DNA of 64,000 nt from JANQIO01 sp043513815 (GCA_043513815.1 CP121313.1:1488001-1552000); one strand, 5' to 3'. Counted from the first letter of the stretch, positions 33,672 through 42,669 are shown. Program-made: numbers and translations. The notes: generated by a model not told the origin, from the sequence alone.

Positions 33672-34223
33672 TTGACCCACGACGACGCGCTGATTCGCGC
33701 CGCCCAGGCAGGAGATGCCGACGCTTTCGAGGCTTTGCTCGAGGCGCATTACGACACCCTGTACCGCTTTGCCTACAAGTGGAGCGGCCACCCGGCGGAT
33801 GCGGAAGACATTACCCAGCAGGCCTGCATCAAGCTGGCCGGGGCGCTGTCGTCTTATCGATTTGAGTCGGCCTTCACCACCTGGCTCTACCGGGTGGTGG
33901 TGAACTGTGCCAAAGACTGGGCCCGGGCCCAGGGCCGCCATGTGGGTGAGGAACTGGAGCCCGCCTTGGAACGAATAGCGGAGCAGGGCGCGGGAGAGTC
34001 TGTGGATGTGGAACAGCACGTGTTTCTGCGTCAAATGCTCGAGCGCCTGCAGGACTTGCCAGAGGGCATCCGGGAAACGCTGCTGCTGGTGCATGCCGAA
34101 GGGCTGACCCACGGGGAGGCCGCCGCCGTGCTTGAGGTGAAAGAGAGCACCGTGTCCTGGCGGCTCCATGAATTCAGGAAACGCTACCGCCTCGCATTGG
34201 ACGAGGGAGGTATTGAGCTATGA
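33672..34223 (+). CDS. ECF RNA polymerase sigma factor
   Basis: A 183-residue protein with sigma region 2 (AFEALLEAHYDTLYRFAYKW, HPADAEDITQQACIKLAGAL, FTTWLYRVVVNCAKDWAR) and region 4 (LQDLPEGIRETLLLVHAEGL, THGEAAAVLEVKESTVSWRL). TTG start at 33672 has an excellent GAGGAG at six bases. Its stop overlaps the start of the VWA gene (ATGA), whose cytoplasmic N-terminus probably acts as its anti-sigma. The target promoters are unknown. Confidence 0.9.
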   Translation: MTHDDALIRAAQAGDADAFEALLEAHYDTLYRFAYKWSGHPADAEDITQQACIKLAGALSSYRFESAFTTWLYRVVVNCAKDWARAQGRHVGEELEPALERIAEQGAGESVDVEQHVFLRQMLERLQDLPEGIRETLLLVHAEGLTHGEAAAVLEVKESTVSWRLHEFRKRYRLALDEGGIEL

Positions 34224-36433
34224 ACGACGACGACACTGACAACAAGATTCGCGAGGCGCTGAGCGGCGATGTGCCGCCGCCAGACCCCGCGGCGAAGCGT
34301 CGGGCCATTGCCATGGCGCGCCAGGCCTTCGAAGCTGAGCATTCGCAAGCTGCTGAATCTATTGAAGAAAAAGGTCAAGGCAAAGAAAAAGCAAAATCCA
34401 CCCAAGGATGGCTGGGCTGGCTGCGTCTCATTCTCGGACAACGTGCCGAAAAGGAGAGCACCATGACAACATTCAACCCGAAACTGATGTATTCCGGCGT
34501 GGCCACGGCCGCGGTAATGGCGGTGGCTGTGGGCCTGGTCCTGCAGAACCAGGTGGGCCGTGAGCTCACCATTGATTTGCCCGGTGTGGACCTGCTGCCC
34601 GGGGAGGGAGCCGCGTTGCCTCAGGGCGAAGACGATCTCGCAGCATACAGCACGGCTGAACTCGCCGAGCAGGGGCGCTTGCGGGACGCGCCTGACGTAA
34701 GAAAGCTCACCGTTCCCCCGAAAAAGGCGGCCGAAGAAGAGCGGCAGCAAGCGCTGGATATCGCCGGGGTGCGCAGCAATCAGCCTGCAGCCCCGCCCAC
34801 TATTGAGGAAATTATCGCGAGTGAACCCGCTGACGCTGACGCCAGTGGTCAGCGACGCGATGCCATGAAAGCCCGCCCCCTGGCAGAGAGTGAAATGGCC
34901 AGGCAGCAGGGCGCCTCCGGCAAGGTCGCCGTTCGGGCAGAACGGGCAGCGTCGAGCAGCGTCATTGCGTTTGACGCGCTTGCCGGAGAGATTGCCCCCC
35001 AGCCCGGCTTCCAGGAGGTCGGCCGCGACCAGTTCGCCGAGTTTGAGGAAAACCCGGTAAAGCTGGTCAGCGAAGAGCCAGTCTCCACCTTCTCTGCGGA
35101 TGTCGATACCGCCAGCTACAGCTTCGTACGCCGCATGCTCAATTCTGGTGTGCTGCCGCAGCCGGATGCGGTGCGGGCCGAGGAGATGATCAACTACTTC
35201 GACTACAGCTACTACCTGCCCGAGAGCAAGGCCGAGCCGTTTGCTGCCAACGTGGCGGTGGTGGACTCCCCCTGGGCGGACGGTCGCAAGCTGATGCACA
35301 TTGGCATTAAGGGCTATGACATTGCCCCGGCTGACAAGCCGCGCTCCAACCTGGTGTTTCTGCTGGATGTGTCGGGCTCGATGAACAGCCCCGACAAGCT
35401 GCCGCTGGTGAAGCAGTCCATGGAGATGCTGCTGTCGACACTGAACCCGGACGACACGGTGGCCATCGCCGTCTATGCCGGTGCCGCGGGTACCGTGCTG
35501 GAGCCCACGCCCGTGAAGGACAAGCAGAAAATTCTCGACGCCATGCGCAAGCTGTCGGCGGGCGGTTCCACCGCCGGCGCCCAGGGCCTGCGCCTGGCTT
35601 ACGAACTGGCCGAGAGTCAGTTCGATGAGGGTGCGATCAACCGGGTGATCCTGGCCACCGACGGAGATTTCAATGTCGGCATCAGCAATAACCGCGAGCT
35701 GGAAGGCTTTGTCGAACGCAAGCGCGAGAAAGGTATCTTCCTGTCGGTGCTGGGGTTCGGGCAAGGGAATTACCAGGATGAACGCATGCAAACCCTGGCC
35801 CAGAACGGCAACGGCGTAGCGGCCTATATCGACACCCTTAGCGAAGCCCAGAAAGTGCTGGTGGACGAGGCCAGCTCCACGCTGTTCCCCATTGCCAAGG
35901 ACGTGAAGCTGCAGGTGGAGTTCAATCCGGCGACGGTGGCCGAGTACCGCCTGATTGGGTACGAGACACGGCACCTGAACCGCGAGGACTTCAATAACGA
36001 CGCTGTGGATGCCGGCGACATCGGCGCCGGCCACACGGTTACCGCCATCTACGAGTTCACGCCGGTCAGCAGCGACGCGCGCATGATCGATGACAGCCGC
36101 TATGCACCGAAGCTGGAGCGGGGCGGGCTGCGCGGCGAATACGCCCACCTGAAGATTCGTTACAAGCTGCCCGATGAAGACACCTCGAAGCTGATCGAGC
36201 GCCCCGTCACCATCCAGGACGTGGGAACGCTTGAGGGCGATACCGGCTTTGCCACGGCGGTGGCCGGGTTCGCACAGCTGCTCAAGGGTGGCAAGTACAC
36301 CGGTGACTTCAGCTACGACGACATCATCGAACTGGCCCAGCAAACCAAGGGTGAAGACCGCTACGGCTACCGCACGGAGTTCATCCAGCTGGTTCGCAAG
36401 GCCAAAACAGCCGCGGCGATGCGGGCGCGGTAG
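34220..36433 (+). CDS. Membrane VWA-domain protein (YfbK-like), probable anti-sigma partner
   Basis: A 737-residue protein. A cytoplasmic 80-residue N-terminus resembles short anti-sigma segments (NKIREALSGDVPPPDPAAKR), then one membrane helix (about 91-109), a long variable linker, the conserved VDTASYSFVRRMLNSGVLPQ block (VWF_A N-terminal extension), a VWA domain with MIDAS FLLDVSGSMNSP at about 383, and a C-terminal DUF3520-type region. YfbK-type proteins are periplasmic or surface-facing; metal-dependent adhesion is likely, ligand unknown. Coupled to the ECF sigma gene. A strong terminator follows. Confidence 0.85.
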   Translation: MNDDDTDNKIREALSGDVPPPDPAAKRRAIAMARQAFEAEHSQAAESIEEKGQGKEKAKSTQGWLGWLRLILGQRAEKESTMTTFNPKLMYSGVATAAVMAVAVGLVLQNQVGRELTIDLPGVDLLPGEGAALPQGEDDLAAYSTAELAEQGRLRDAPDVRKLTVPPKKAAEEERQQALDIAGVRSNQPAAPPTIEEIIASEPADADASGQRRDAMKARPLAESEMARQQGASGKVAVRAERAASSSVIAFDALAGEIAPQPGFQEVGRDQFAEFEENPVKLVSEEPVSTFSADVDTASYSFVRRMLNSGVLPQPDAVRAEEMINYFDYSYYLPESKAEPFAANVAVVDSPWADGRKLMHIGIKGYDIAPADKPRSNLVFLLDVSGSMNSPDKLPLVKQSMEMLLSTLNPDDTVAIAVYAGAAGTVLEPTPVKDKQKILDAMRKLSAGGSTAGAQGLRLAYELAESQFDEGAINRVILATDGDFNVGISNNRELEGFVERKREKGIFLSVLGFGQGNYQDERMQTLAQNGNGVAAYIDTLSEAQKVLVDEASSTLFPIAKDVKLQVEFNPATVAEYRLIGYETRHLNREDFNNDAVDAGDIGAGHTVTAIYEFTPVSSDARMIDDSRYAPKLERGGLRGEYAHLKIRYKLPDEDTSKLIERPVTIQDVGTLEGDTGFATAVAGFAQLLKGGKYTGDFSYDDIIELAQQTKGEDRYGYRTEFIQLVRKAKTAAAMRAR

Positions 36434-36446
36434 TTCCTCCTCTCCT

Positions 36447-36473
36447 GGGGCAGAACCCTTGTTCTGCCCCTTT
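36447..36473 (+). terminator. Rho-independent terminator of sigma/VWA operon
   Basis: Perfect 10-bp stem GGGGCAGAAC / GTTCTGCCCC with loop CCTT, followed by TTT. It starts 13 bp after the VWA stop. Confidence 0.85.
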
Positions 36474-36500
36474 CCTGTTTGCACGCGCTGGTAATGTCAT

Positions 36501-36570
36501 CCTTATCTGACCTCATCTGACCTCATCTGACCTCATCTGACCTCATCTGACCTCATCTGGCCTCAATCAG
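36501..36570. repeat. 10-bp tandem repeat, seven units
   Basis: Units of CCTCATCTGA: the first (CCTTATCTGA) and last two (CCTCATCTGG, CCTCAATCAG) are variants, the four between are identical. Non-coding, between the terminator and the HigB-like gene. The period of ten, about one helical turn, would place each unit on the same DNA face; a slippage microsatellite is the simplest reading. Confidence 0.9.
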
Positions 36571-36725
36571 GGCCTGTCCGCCACACCCGATGATGTCCCC
36601 GCCCTTGTTGTTCTGTGGCGCATTGTTATCAGTTGCGCAGGTGAACGTGGTCCGCCCCTGCTTTTTGGTTGTTTCTGTTGTGAAAGTGGTCCCGGCGGAG
36701 TTAACATATTTGATAACTTTGGTTG

Positions 36726-37046
36726 ATGCGCTGGAAGGTCACGTTCATCAATACCAAAGCGGAGCAGGAGGCCCTGGTCCTCCCCCCGGGGATATTGGCG
36801 AATCTGCTGCACATCCTGGAGATGATCGAGGAATTTGGTCCGGGCCTTGGCAAGCCGCACACTGCGCCGCTGGGAAGCGGGCTGTTTGAGATCAGGGCCA
36901 GAGGGCGTGAAGGCATAGCGCGTGCACTGTTTTGCACACATGGCCGCCGAGAAGTCGTTATTCTCCATGCCTTCATCAAGAAAACGCAGCGCACACCAGC
37001 GGCGGCGTTGCATACAGCACGAAAGCGCATGAAGGAGTTGAGTTGA
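36726..37046 (+). CDS. RelE/HigB-type toxin (phage Gp49-like)
   Basis: A 106-residue protein: MRWKVTFINTKAEQEALVLP, LLHILEMIEEFGPGLGKPHT, PLGSGLFEIRARGREGIARA and VVILHAFIKKTQRTPAAALH. This is the Gp49/HigB branch of the RelE ribonuclease fold (LFEIR and hxAFxKKTQ(K/R)TP motifs). It would cleave mRNA on the ribosome. Start ATG 36726; a TTG just before it is also in frame. The stop overlaps the start of the XRE antitoxin gene by one base (TGATG). Confidence 0.87.
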   Translation: MRWKVTFINTKAEQEALVLPPGILANLLHILEMIEEFGPGLGKPHTAPLGSGLFEIRARGREGIARALFCTHGRREVVILHAFIKKTQRTPAAALHTARKRMKELS

Positions 37047-37345
37047 TGGCCAGGACAAGCCTCAAAGGTTTCAAGCGCAAAGCGCTGCTACGGCCCGGTG
37101 TGTCCGAGGAGCACGAGCGTCTGTCACCCGCGTACCAGTTGCGGCGCCAGCTGGTTGCGCTGCGGCGGGAGGCAGGCCTGACCCAGGAGCAATTGGCTGA
37201 ACGTCTCGATACCAAAAAGAGCAATATCTCTCGCCTCGAGAGTGCGAACTCCACAAGCTCCCCCAGGCTATCAACAATAGAAGACTACGCCGCAGCCATG
37301 GGTTACACCCTCGAGATCGACTTCGTTCCCAAGCAGAAGCAGTAA
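37046..37345 (+). CDS. XRE-family antitoxin (HigA-like)
   Basis: A 99-residue protein. Helix-turn-helix at about 33-88: RRQLVALRREAGLTQEQLAE, RLDTKKSNISRLESANSTSS, PRLSTIEDYAAAMGYTLEID. Toxin-first order with one-base overlap is typical of HigBA/Gp49-XRE pairs; the protein binds the toxin and the operon promoter. A terminator follows at 37371. Confidence 0.9.
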   Translation: MARTSLKGFKRKALLRPGVSEEHERLSPAYQLRRQLVALRREAGLTQEQLAERLDTKKSNISRLESANSTSSPRLSTIEDYAAAMGYTLEIDFVPKQKQ

Positions 37346-37370
37346 GGCCGTACCGCTAAGCCTTTCGCCT

Positions 37371-37399
37371 AGCCCGTCAGATTACTGGCGGGCTTTTTT
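37371..37399 (+). terminator. Rho-independent terminator after toxin-antitoxin pair
   Basis: Stem AGCCCGTCAG / CTGGCGGGCT (one G-T pair), loop ATTA, then T6. Confidence 0.85.
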
Positions 37400-37456
37400 A
37401 TTTGGGCCACACTTCAGTAACTATGAATTGCGGCGGTGCCGCAGGAGGGTGAGCTG

Positions 37457-38110
37457 ATGGCAGGTTTCTTTGCACTGGGTATTGAGAAGATGCAGATCGT
37501 GTCCAACCGGGAATGGATCGGCAACGCGGAGGTGAAGTTCTGGTCTTTTGCCTCGGATGAAAAAATCCAGTTGCCGGTGGCAGACGATTTTGCCGACAAG
37601 CCGCTGGAAGAGCAGCGCGAAACGGTGAAGTCCGCGGCCGATGCGGTAGTCGGCATGTGGGAAGGCATCGAGGTGGACGGTATTGAAGACGGGCATACCA
37701 TCCGCTGGGGCGACACGGGGGTGATCCTGTTCCAGCGGGACTATATTCCAATGATGATGAACTGGACCATGTTTGCGCTGGAGAAGGACCGGGATATTCG
37801 TGAGATGGGGTCGGTAGTGCGAGAACATCTCACAGACGACAAAGTGGATTCCATTGTCGGCTCCATCATGACCATTGCCGGTTCTTCGGCATCTCCGGCC
37901 TCGGCAGCCGCGCTGACTCTGGGCAAGCACGTGATGCAGGCCGTCACCGGCAGCATGATGTCCAACCAGGATGACCAGCTGGCGGTAATCCAGCAGAGCT
38001 TTATTCGGCCGCGCCACTATCCCACCGGGACCCGGCAGGGTGTGGGTGTGCAGAGTATGAAAGGCAACGCCTGGTACGACTACTTCATTTACGGCATGAG
38101 TGAGATGTGA
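37457..38110 (+). CDS. Protein of unknown function
   Basis: A 217-residue protein, start ATG 37457 with GGAGGGTGAG before it. Not recognised. The first 110 residues are mixed alpha/beta (ALGIEKMQIVSNREWIGNAE, VILFQRDYIPMMMNWTMFAL). Residues 130-165 form a Gly/Ser/Ala-rich hydrophobic stretch (VGSIMTIAGSSASPASAAAL) that could be a membrane-interacting segment. The tail contains YHYP-like FIRPRHYPTGTRQGVG. The stop overlaps the start of a small lipoprotein gene, so the two are co-expressed. Confidence 0.7.
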   Translation: MAGFFALGIEKMQIVSNREWIGNAEVKFWSFASDEKIQLPVADDFADKPLEEQRETVKSAADAVVGMWEGIEVDGIEDGHTIRWGDTGVILFQRDYIPMMMNWTMFALEKDRDIREMGSVVREHLTDDKVDSIVGSIMTIAGSSASPASAAALTLGKHVMQAVTGSMMSNQDDQLAVIQQSFIRPRHYPTGTRQGVGVQSMKGNAWYDYFIYGMSEM

Positions 38111-38343
38111 TGCGGGTATTGCTTGGCCTGCTGGTATGCCTGAACGGATGCAGCGCGCTGTCCGAGAAGGACTGCAGCGTGGGAGAAGAGCAGGTGGCCG
38201 CGGTCAGGCAGCGCTGCGAGGCCAGGTACTCGGGACAGGGTCTGGACTCGGCGCTGGGTTCACTGCAGCGGGAGATTTCAAGTCATGAGGCAGGGGGTAG
38301 CTGTGAGCGCTTCAAGCTGTTTTTGAAGTCACACTGTGACTAG
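38110..38343 (+). CDS. Small lipoprotein
   Basis: A 77-residue protein. MRVLLGLLVCLNGCSALSEK is a lipoprotein signal; Cys at Leu-Asn-Gly-Cys is the probable lipidated residue. The mature part of about 64 residues has four more Cys (DCS, RCEARY, SCERFK, SHCD), likely two disulfides in the periplasm. It overlaps the preceding unknown gene (TGATG). No family recognised. Confidence 0.65.
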   Translation: MRVLLGLLVCLNGCSALSEKDCSVGEEQVAAVRQRCEARYSGQGLDSALGSLQREISSHEAGGSCERFKLFLKSHCD

Positions 38344-38567
38344 CGGACCGTCCTCCGCTGCCTTCGCCGCTCGCCCGTCATCTAGGCTTTGTTCATAGTC
38401 ATTCTCGCGAAAGCGGCGGCCCGCGTAGGGCGATAGGCGGAGGGCCATCTTCCGTTGGCGAACGGCAGACGGCAAACGGTTAACCGCTACGGGTTAATGA
38501 CCAATGGCGACTGGCTAAAGTCGAAGCAGGATGAGCGAGGCCTGGCCTTTACCGCGCCTGGTGCTGC

Positions 38568-39320
38568 TCAGCGCGCGTAAGTGTCCTGCAGGTACGCAAC
38601 GATGGCTTCGGACTCAAACAGGGCCTCACCGGTGTTGGGGTCCACCAGGTAGGGGATGCCCTGCTTGCCTTCCTTTTCCAGCAGTGCGGTGCGGTTGTGC
38701 AGCTTGCTGCCGGGCTCCAGGCCCAGGCGCTCTCGCAGTCTGGGGGGTAGCCACTCGCCGGGTTCACTGCGGCCGCAGCTTCTAAGTATGTAGGGAATCT
38801 CCATCTGGCACAGGGTCTCGCGCACCGGGCGGGCAAACGGGCTGCCTTCGAAGCTGTACAGCTCCAGCGGCTCCACCGGAGGCGTTGACGGCACGGCATA
38901 GGTGCCGCGGGTAATGCGTGCCACGGAGGCGAGGCTTGAGGAGACCTTCTGGAGGGTCGCTACCCGCCATTTCAGGGGCACATCGCCACCACCGTATTGC
39001 TGGTACAGGTAGCGCACAATCTCCATGGAGTTGTACATCTCGGCACCGGTATTGGGGTCGACCAGGTAGGGAAACTGGGCCTTGCCGCCGCGGGCTAACA
39101 CCGCGTCCCGGTAGCGCTCGCCCCCCTTGGGACAGGGGAAGATCAGGGCGTCGATATCCAGCTCGGTCAGCACCTCGCGCACAATGCGGCAGTAAGGGCA
39201 GTTCTCGAACTCATACAGGGTCAGCAGCTCGCCGGGTTGCTCGGCGTCGGTGCGCGCCACAATGCCCTGCCAGCCGCGCAGGCTGGAGGCGAGAGTCGAG
39301 GTAAACAGGTTGTTGCTCAT
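38568..39320 (-). CDS. Tandem glutathione S-transferase N-terminal-domain protein
   Basis: A 250-residue protein of two thioredoxin-like GST-N domains. The first (about 33-110) has LYEFENCPYCRIVREVLTEL with a CPYC redox motif and FPYLVDPNTGAEMYNSMEIV. The second (about 152-248) repeats the design as LYSFEGSPFARPVRETLCQM (SPFA in place of CPYC) and IPYLVDPNTGEALFESEAIV. It arose by internal duplication, and the second active site has lost its cysteines. No GST C-terminal helical domain. A glutaredoxin-like reductase role is possible; substrate unknown. Confidence 0.83.
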   Translation of the reverse strand: MSNNLFTSTLASSLRGWQGIVARTDAEQPGELLTLYEFENCPYCRIVREVLTELDIDALIFPCPKGGERYRDAVLARGGKAQFPYLVDPNTGAEMYNSMEIVRYLYQQYGGGDVPLKWRVATLQKVSSSLASVARITRGTYAVPSTPPVEPLELYSFEGSPFARPVRETLCQMEIPYILRSCGRSEPGEWLPPRLRERLGLEPGSKLHNRTALLEKEGKQGIPYLVDPNTGEALFESEAIVAYLQDTYAR

Positions 39321-39570
39321 GTCAGGCTCCGTAGTCTTCGCGAGATGATACGCAGCTGCTGGTAGCCTGTCTCACTGGCTGCCAGACATCGTGCCGGCCC
39401 CGCCGGTTTCCTGCCGCCGCATGGGTCGACATCGGCAGCGCGGAGTTATCCCGGCATCCCCAGCGCCTGAAGGAAAGCGGGCCGTCTGTCCGGGACGGTG
39501 CCCTGTGGGGCGCCGCAGGTGGCCTGTAACAATCAGCGCCGTGCTGACAGCAACTCAGGGGAATGCCCGC

Positions 39571-39951
39571 CTAACCCGACTGCGGCAGCTGGCTCAGGTA
39601 CTGATTCATATCGAAGTAGTCACGCCAGGCGGTAATCTTGCCGTCGGCCAGCTCGAAGGTGCCCATGACCCGCAGGGCGATCTGGTGGTCACCGATGTGA
39701 AAGGTATCGGTGCGCTCGTTCAATACCACGCCCTCCGGGCTTTCGGCCTGGTGGTGAATGGCGAAGGTGACCGCGTCGGGGTCCTTCATGAACATCTCGA
39801 TTACCCCGCGAATCTGCTCCTTGCCGACGTTGGGCGGGTCCATGGGGATGTTGTGGTAGACGGCATCCTCTGCGAAAAAGTCCATAAGGGCGTCGATGTC
39901 ACGGCTGGCCCAGGTGTCACAAAAGGAAGTAATAGTTTCATAATTGCTCAT
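39571..39951 (-). CDS. Limonene-1,2-epoxide hydrolase-like / NTF2-fold protein
   Basis: A 126-residue NTF2-like fold. ITSFCDTWASRDIDALMDFF and EDAVYHNIPMDPPNVGKEQI with IRGVIEMF, then GVVLNERTDTFHIGDHQIAL and ITAWRDYFDMNQYL. The Tyr/Asn, Arg and Asp positions of limonene-epoxide hydrolases appear to be present (YHNIPM, NERTD, WRDYFD). Such enzymes add water to epoxides in a single step. ATG 39951 has AGGA at good distance; 39957 is also possible. Confidence 0.75.
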   Translation of the reverse strand: MSNYETITSFCDTWASRDIDALMDFFAEDAVYHNIPMDPPNVGKEQIRGVIEMFMKDPDAVTFAIHHQAESPEGVVLNERTDTFHIGDHQIALRVMGTFELADGKITAWRDYFDMNQYLSQLPQSG

Positions 39952-40091
39952 TGTCATGTTCCTGTCATAAAGCGGCATAGGCCAGTGTAGCAGCGGAGTT
40001 GCGACACGCACCTGCATGGTTCTGTTAATAGGTTCTCAAATGCGCACTATTGCAGTGACCGGGCCTTGCCATTGGGGTAGGTTTGTCCGCT

Positions 40092-42587
40092 ATGGAAACC
40101 GACCTGCCCATTAGCGAAGTCCTGCCGCAGTTGTCCGCGGTGTTCGAGGACCATCTTGATGTCGTGCTGGAAGCCCCGCCGGGCGCCGGTAAAACGACCA
40201 TCGTACCGCTGCACCTGCTGACCGCCCCCTGGCTTGAGTACCGCAAAATTCTGGTGTTGGAGCCACGTAGACTGGCGGCGCGCACCGCGGCCCAGCGTAT
40301 GTCGCAGCTGCTGGGAGAAGACGTCGGCGAAACCGTCGGCTACCGCATCCGCCAGGGCACCAAGGTCAGTGCCAATACTCACATAGAAGTCATTACCGAA
40401 GGCATCCTCACCCGTATGTTGCAGGAAGATCCTGCACTGCCGGGTGTGGCCATGGTGGTTTTCGATGAATTCCACGAGCGCCACCTGCATACCGATGTGG
40501 GGCTGGCACTGCTGCTGCAGGCCCGAGAATTATTCCGCGACCCGGACGACCCGCTGCGCATCCTGGTGATGTCAGCGACGCTCGACGGCGTGCCCGTCGA
40601 CGAAATGCTCAAGGCGCCGGTAGTGCGTTCGAAAGGCCGTCAGCACCCGGTCGAAGTGCACTACGGTGCGCCGCGCAAACCCGGCGCCTCTATCATCGGC
40701 CCGGTAGTGGATACCATCCAGCGGGTGCTGGGTGATCCCCGCAGCGGCAGCGTACTGGTGTTCCTGCCCGGCGAACGCGAAATCCGCGTGGTGGAAGCCG
40801 CCTTGCCGGAAATGCCGGGCGTCACTGTACGTCCGCTGGCCGGCAGCCAGGCACTCTACAACCAGCAACTGGCCATTGAGCCTGCGCCCCTGGGCGACCG
40901 CAAGGTGGTGTTGTCGACCAATGTGGCGGAATCGTCACTGACCATTGACGGCATCAAGGTGGTGATCGATTCGGGTCTGGAGCGTGCGCCCCAGTACGAC
41001 CCTGTGACCGGCATGTCCCGCCTGTATACCCGGCGAATCAGCAAGGCGTCTTCCGCCCAGCGGGCGGGCCGCGCCGGGCGCATGTCGCCGGGCAAGTGTT
41101 ACCGACTGTGGAGCGAGCCCCAGCAACGGGAACTGGTGCTGCAGGCGCCACCGGAAATTCTCCAGGCGGACCTCAGCCAGATGGCGCTGCAATTGATGGT
41201 GTGGGGCATTGACGATGTTTACAGCCTGGCCTGGCTCGACAAGCCACCGGCGGGGGCCTGGGCCCAGGCGCTGGAGTTGTTGCAGGGTTTTGATGCTATT
41301 TCAAAAGGCTCCGGCGGCGCCTGGGTTGTCACCCGCACTGGCGAACAGATGGCGCGCCTGCCGGTTCACCCACGGGTGGCGCATATGATGATTCGCGGCT
41401 GCAAGTGGGGGCTGCGAGAAGAGGCCTGCGCCCTGGCGGCCATCATGAGCGAGCGCGATCCGTTCCCCGATATCGGTTCTGATATCGAGCGCCGGGTGCT
41501 GATGGTGCAGGACAAGGAAGAGTGCCCCCAGGAACAGCGCCACTGGAAAGTGCGCGCCCAGCGCCAGATGACCTACTACAAGGTGATGTGTCGCGGGCTA
41601 CCCACGGGCCGAGAGAATGTCGCCAACATCGGCGCCCTGATCGCTGAGGCCTACCCCGACCGCATAGCCCGGCGTCGTGGCGAGAGTGGTCATATTTACC
41701 AGCTGGCCAACGGCCGTGCAGCGGCGCTGGATCCTGCCGACCCCCTGTGCAACCAGGAATGGCTGGCGGTGGCGGAACTGGGAGGCCAGATTGGTGCCGC
41801 CCAGGATCGGGTCTGGCTGGCCGCACCGCTCAACAAGGGCCTGTTCATGGGGCTGCTGTCGAATTGTATTGAAACTGCCGATCGGGTCGAGTGGGACGAT
41901 CGCAACGAGCGCTTTGTGGCCGAGCGCCAGCGTCGAATTGGCGCGCTGGTCATGGCCCGGGAACCACTGACAGAAATTCCCAGCCGTGCCCATCAGCAGG
42001 CGCTGCAGGAACTGATGTGGACGCGGGGTTTAAACATATTGCCCTGGACTGAAGAACTGGAGCAATGGCGCGCACGGGTGGGGCTATTGCACTGTGAAGT
42101 GGGTGAGCCCTGGCCGGATGTCTCCAACGAGGCCTTGATGGGCAGGCTGGAGGAATGGTTGTTGCCGTACCTCGGCGCCGTGAAGAAGTTGTCTGATTTT
42201 CAGAAGCTCGACCTGCGCAGCATCCTCACGGCAATGATTCCCTGGCCGCTGCCCAAGGAGCTGGAAAACCTGGCGCCGCTCAAGCTCAAGGTACCCTCGG
42301 GCTCTGAGGTAAAGGTGGACTATACCCAGGAGCCACCGGTGCTGGCGGTCAAGCTACAGGAGATGTTTGGCTGTGAGGAAACGCCGGAAATTCTCGGTAT
42401 ACCGGTGCTGATTCACCTGCTGTCGCCGGCTGGCCGGCCGCTGCAGGTCACCCAGGACCTGGCCAGCTTCTGGCGCAACGGCTATACGGAAGTGCGCAAG
42501 GAAATGCAGGGCCGCTACCCCAAACACCCCTGGCCGGAAAACCCACTGGAAGCCCTGCCCACGGCACGCACCAAGCAACGCGCCTGA
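40092..42587 (+). CDS. hrpB: ATP-dependent DEAH-box helicase HrpB
   Basis: An 831-residue protein of normal HrpB length. VLEAPPGAGKTTIVPLHLL (Walker A), VLEPRRLAARTAAQRMS (Ia), VVFDEFHERHLHTDVGLALL (motif II, Asp-Glu-Phe-His), LVMSATLDG (III), STNVAESSLTIDGIKVVIDS (V) and RAGRAGRMSPGKCYRLWS (VI), then the HA2 and HrpB C-terminal domains (WPLPKELENLAPLKLKVPSG). An RNA helicase-type protein of unclear cellular role, not essential in relatives. A TTG three codons upstream is also in frame. Confidence 0.95.
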   Translation: METDLPISEVLPQLSAVFEDHLDVVLEAPPGAGKTTIVPLHLLTAPWLEYRKILVLEPRRLAARTAAQRMSQLLGEDVGETVGYRIRQGTKVSANTHIEVITEGILTRMLQEDPALPGVAMVVFDEFHERHLHTDVGLALLLQARELFRDPDDPLRILVMSATLDGVPVDEMLKAPVVRSKGRQHPVEVHYGAPRKPGASIIGPVVDTIQRVLGDPRSGSVLVFLPGEREIRVVEAALPEMPGVTVRPLAGSQALYNQQLAIEPAPLGDRKVVLSTNVAESSLTIDGIKVVIDSGLERAPQYDPVTGMSRLYTRRISKASSAQRAGRAGRMSPGKCYRLWSEPQQRELVLQAPPEILQADLSQMALQLMVWGIDDVYSLAWLDKPPAGAWAQALELLQGFDAISKGSGGAWVVTRTGEQMARLPVHPRVAHMMIRGCKWGLREEACALAAIMSERDPFPDIGSDIERRVLMVQDKEECPQEQRHWKVRAQRQMTYYKVMCRGLPTGRENVANIGALIAEAYPDRIARRRGESGHIYQLANGRAAALDPADPLCNQEWLAVAELGGQIGAAQDRVWLAAPLNKGLFMGLLSNCIETADRVEWDDRNERFVAERQRRIGALVMAREPLTEIPSRAHQQALQELMWTRGLNILPWTEELEQWRARVGLLHCEVGEPWPDVSNEALMGRLEEWLLPYLGAVKKLSDFQKLDLRSILTAMIPWPLPKELENLAPLKLKVPSGSEVKVDYTQEPPVLAVKLQEMFGCEETPEILGIPVLIHLLSPAGRPLQVTQDLASFWRNGYTEVRKEMQGRYPKHPWPENPLEALPTARTKQRA

Positions 42588-42603
42588 TACCGCAACACAT
42601 CCC

Positions 42604-42669
42604 CGTCATTCCCGCGAACGCGGGAATCCAGCCCTCGATCTCTGGATTCCCGCGTTCGCGGGAATGACG
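42604..42669. repeat. Perfect 28-bp inverted repeat (REP/MITE-like)
   Basis: Left arm 42604-42631 begins CGTCATTCCCGCGAACGCGG; right arm 42642-42669 is its exact complement; the centre is 10 bp. Each arm itself contains the palindrome CCCGCGAACGCGGG. This ATTCCCGCG...CGCGGGAAT element is a common dispersed intergenic repeat in proteobacteria. It sits 17 bp after hrpB and may also act as a terminator. Degenerate single arms appear at about 38399 and 47237. Confidence 0.9.

Noticed and set aside
40083..40092. TTG as start of hrpB
   Set aside because: Adds only three residues with no better RBS; ATG 40092 is simpler.
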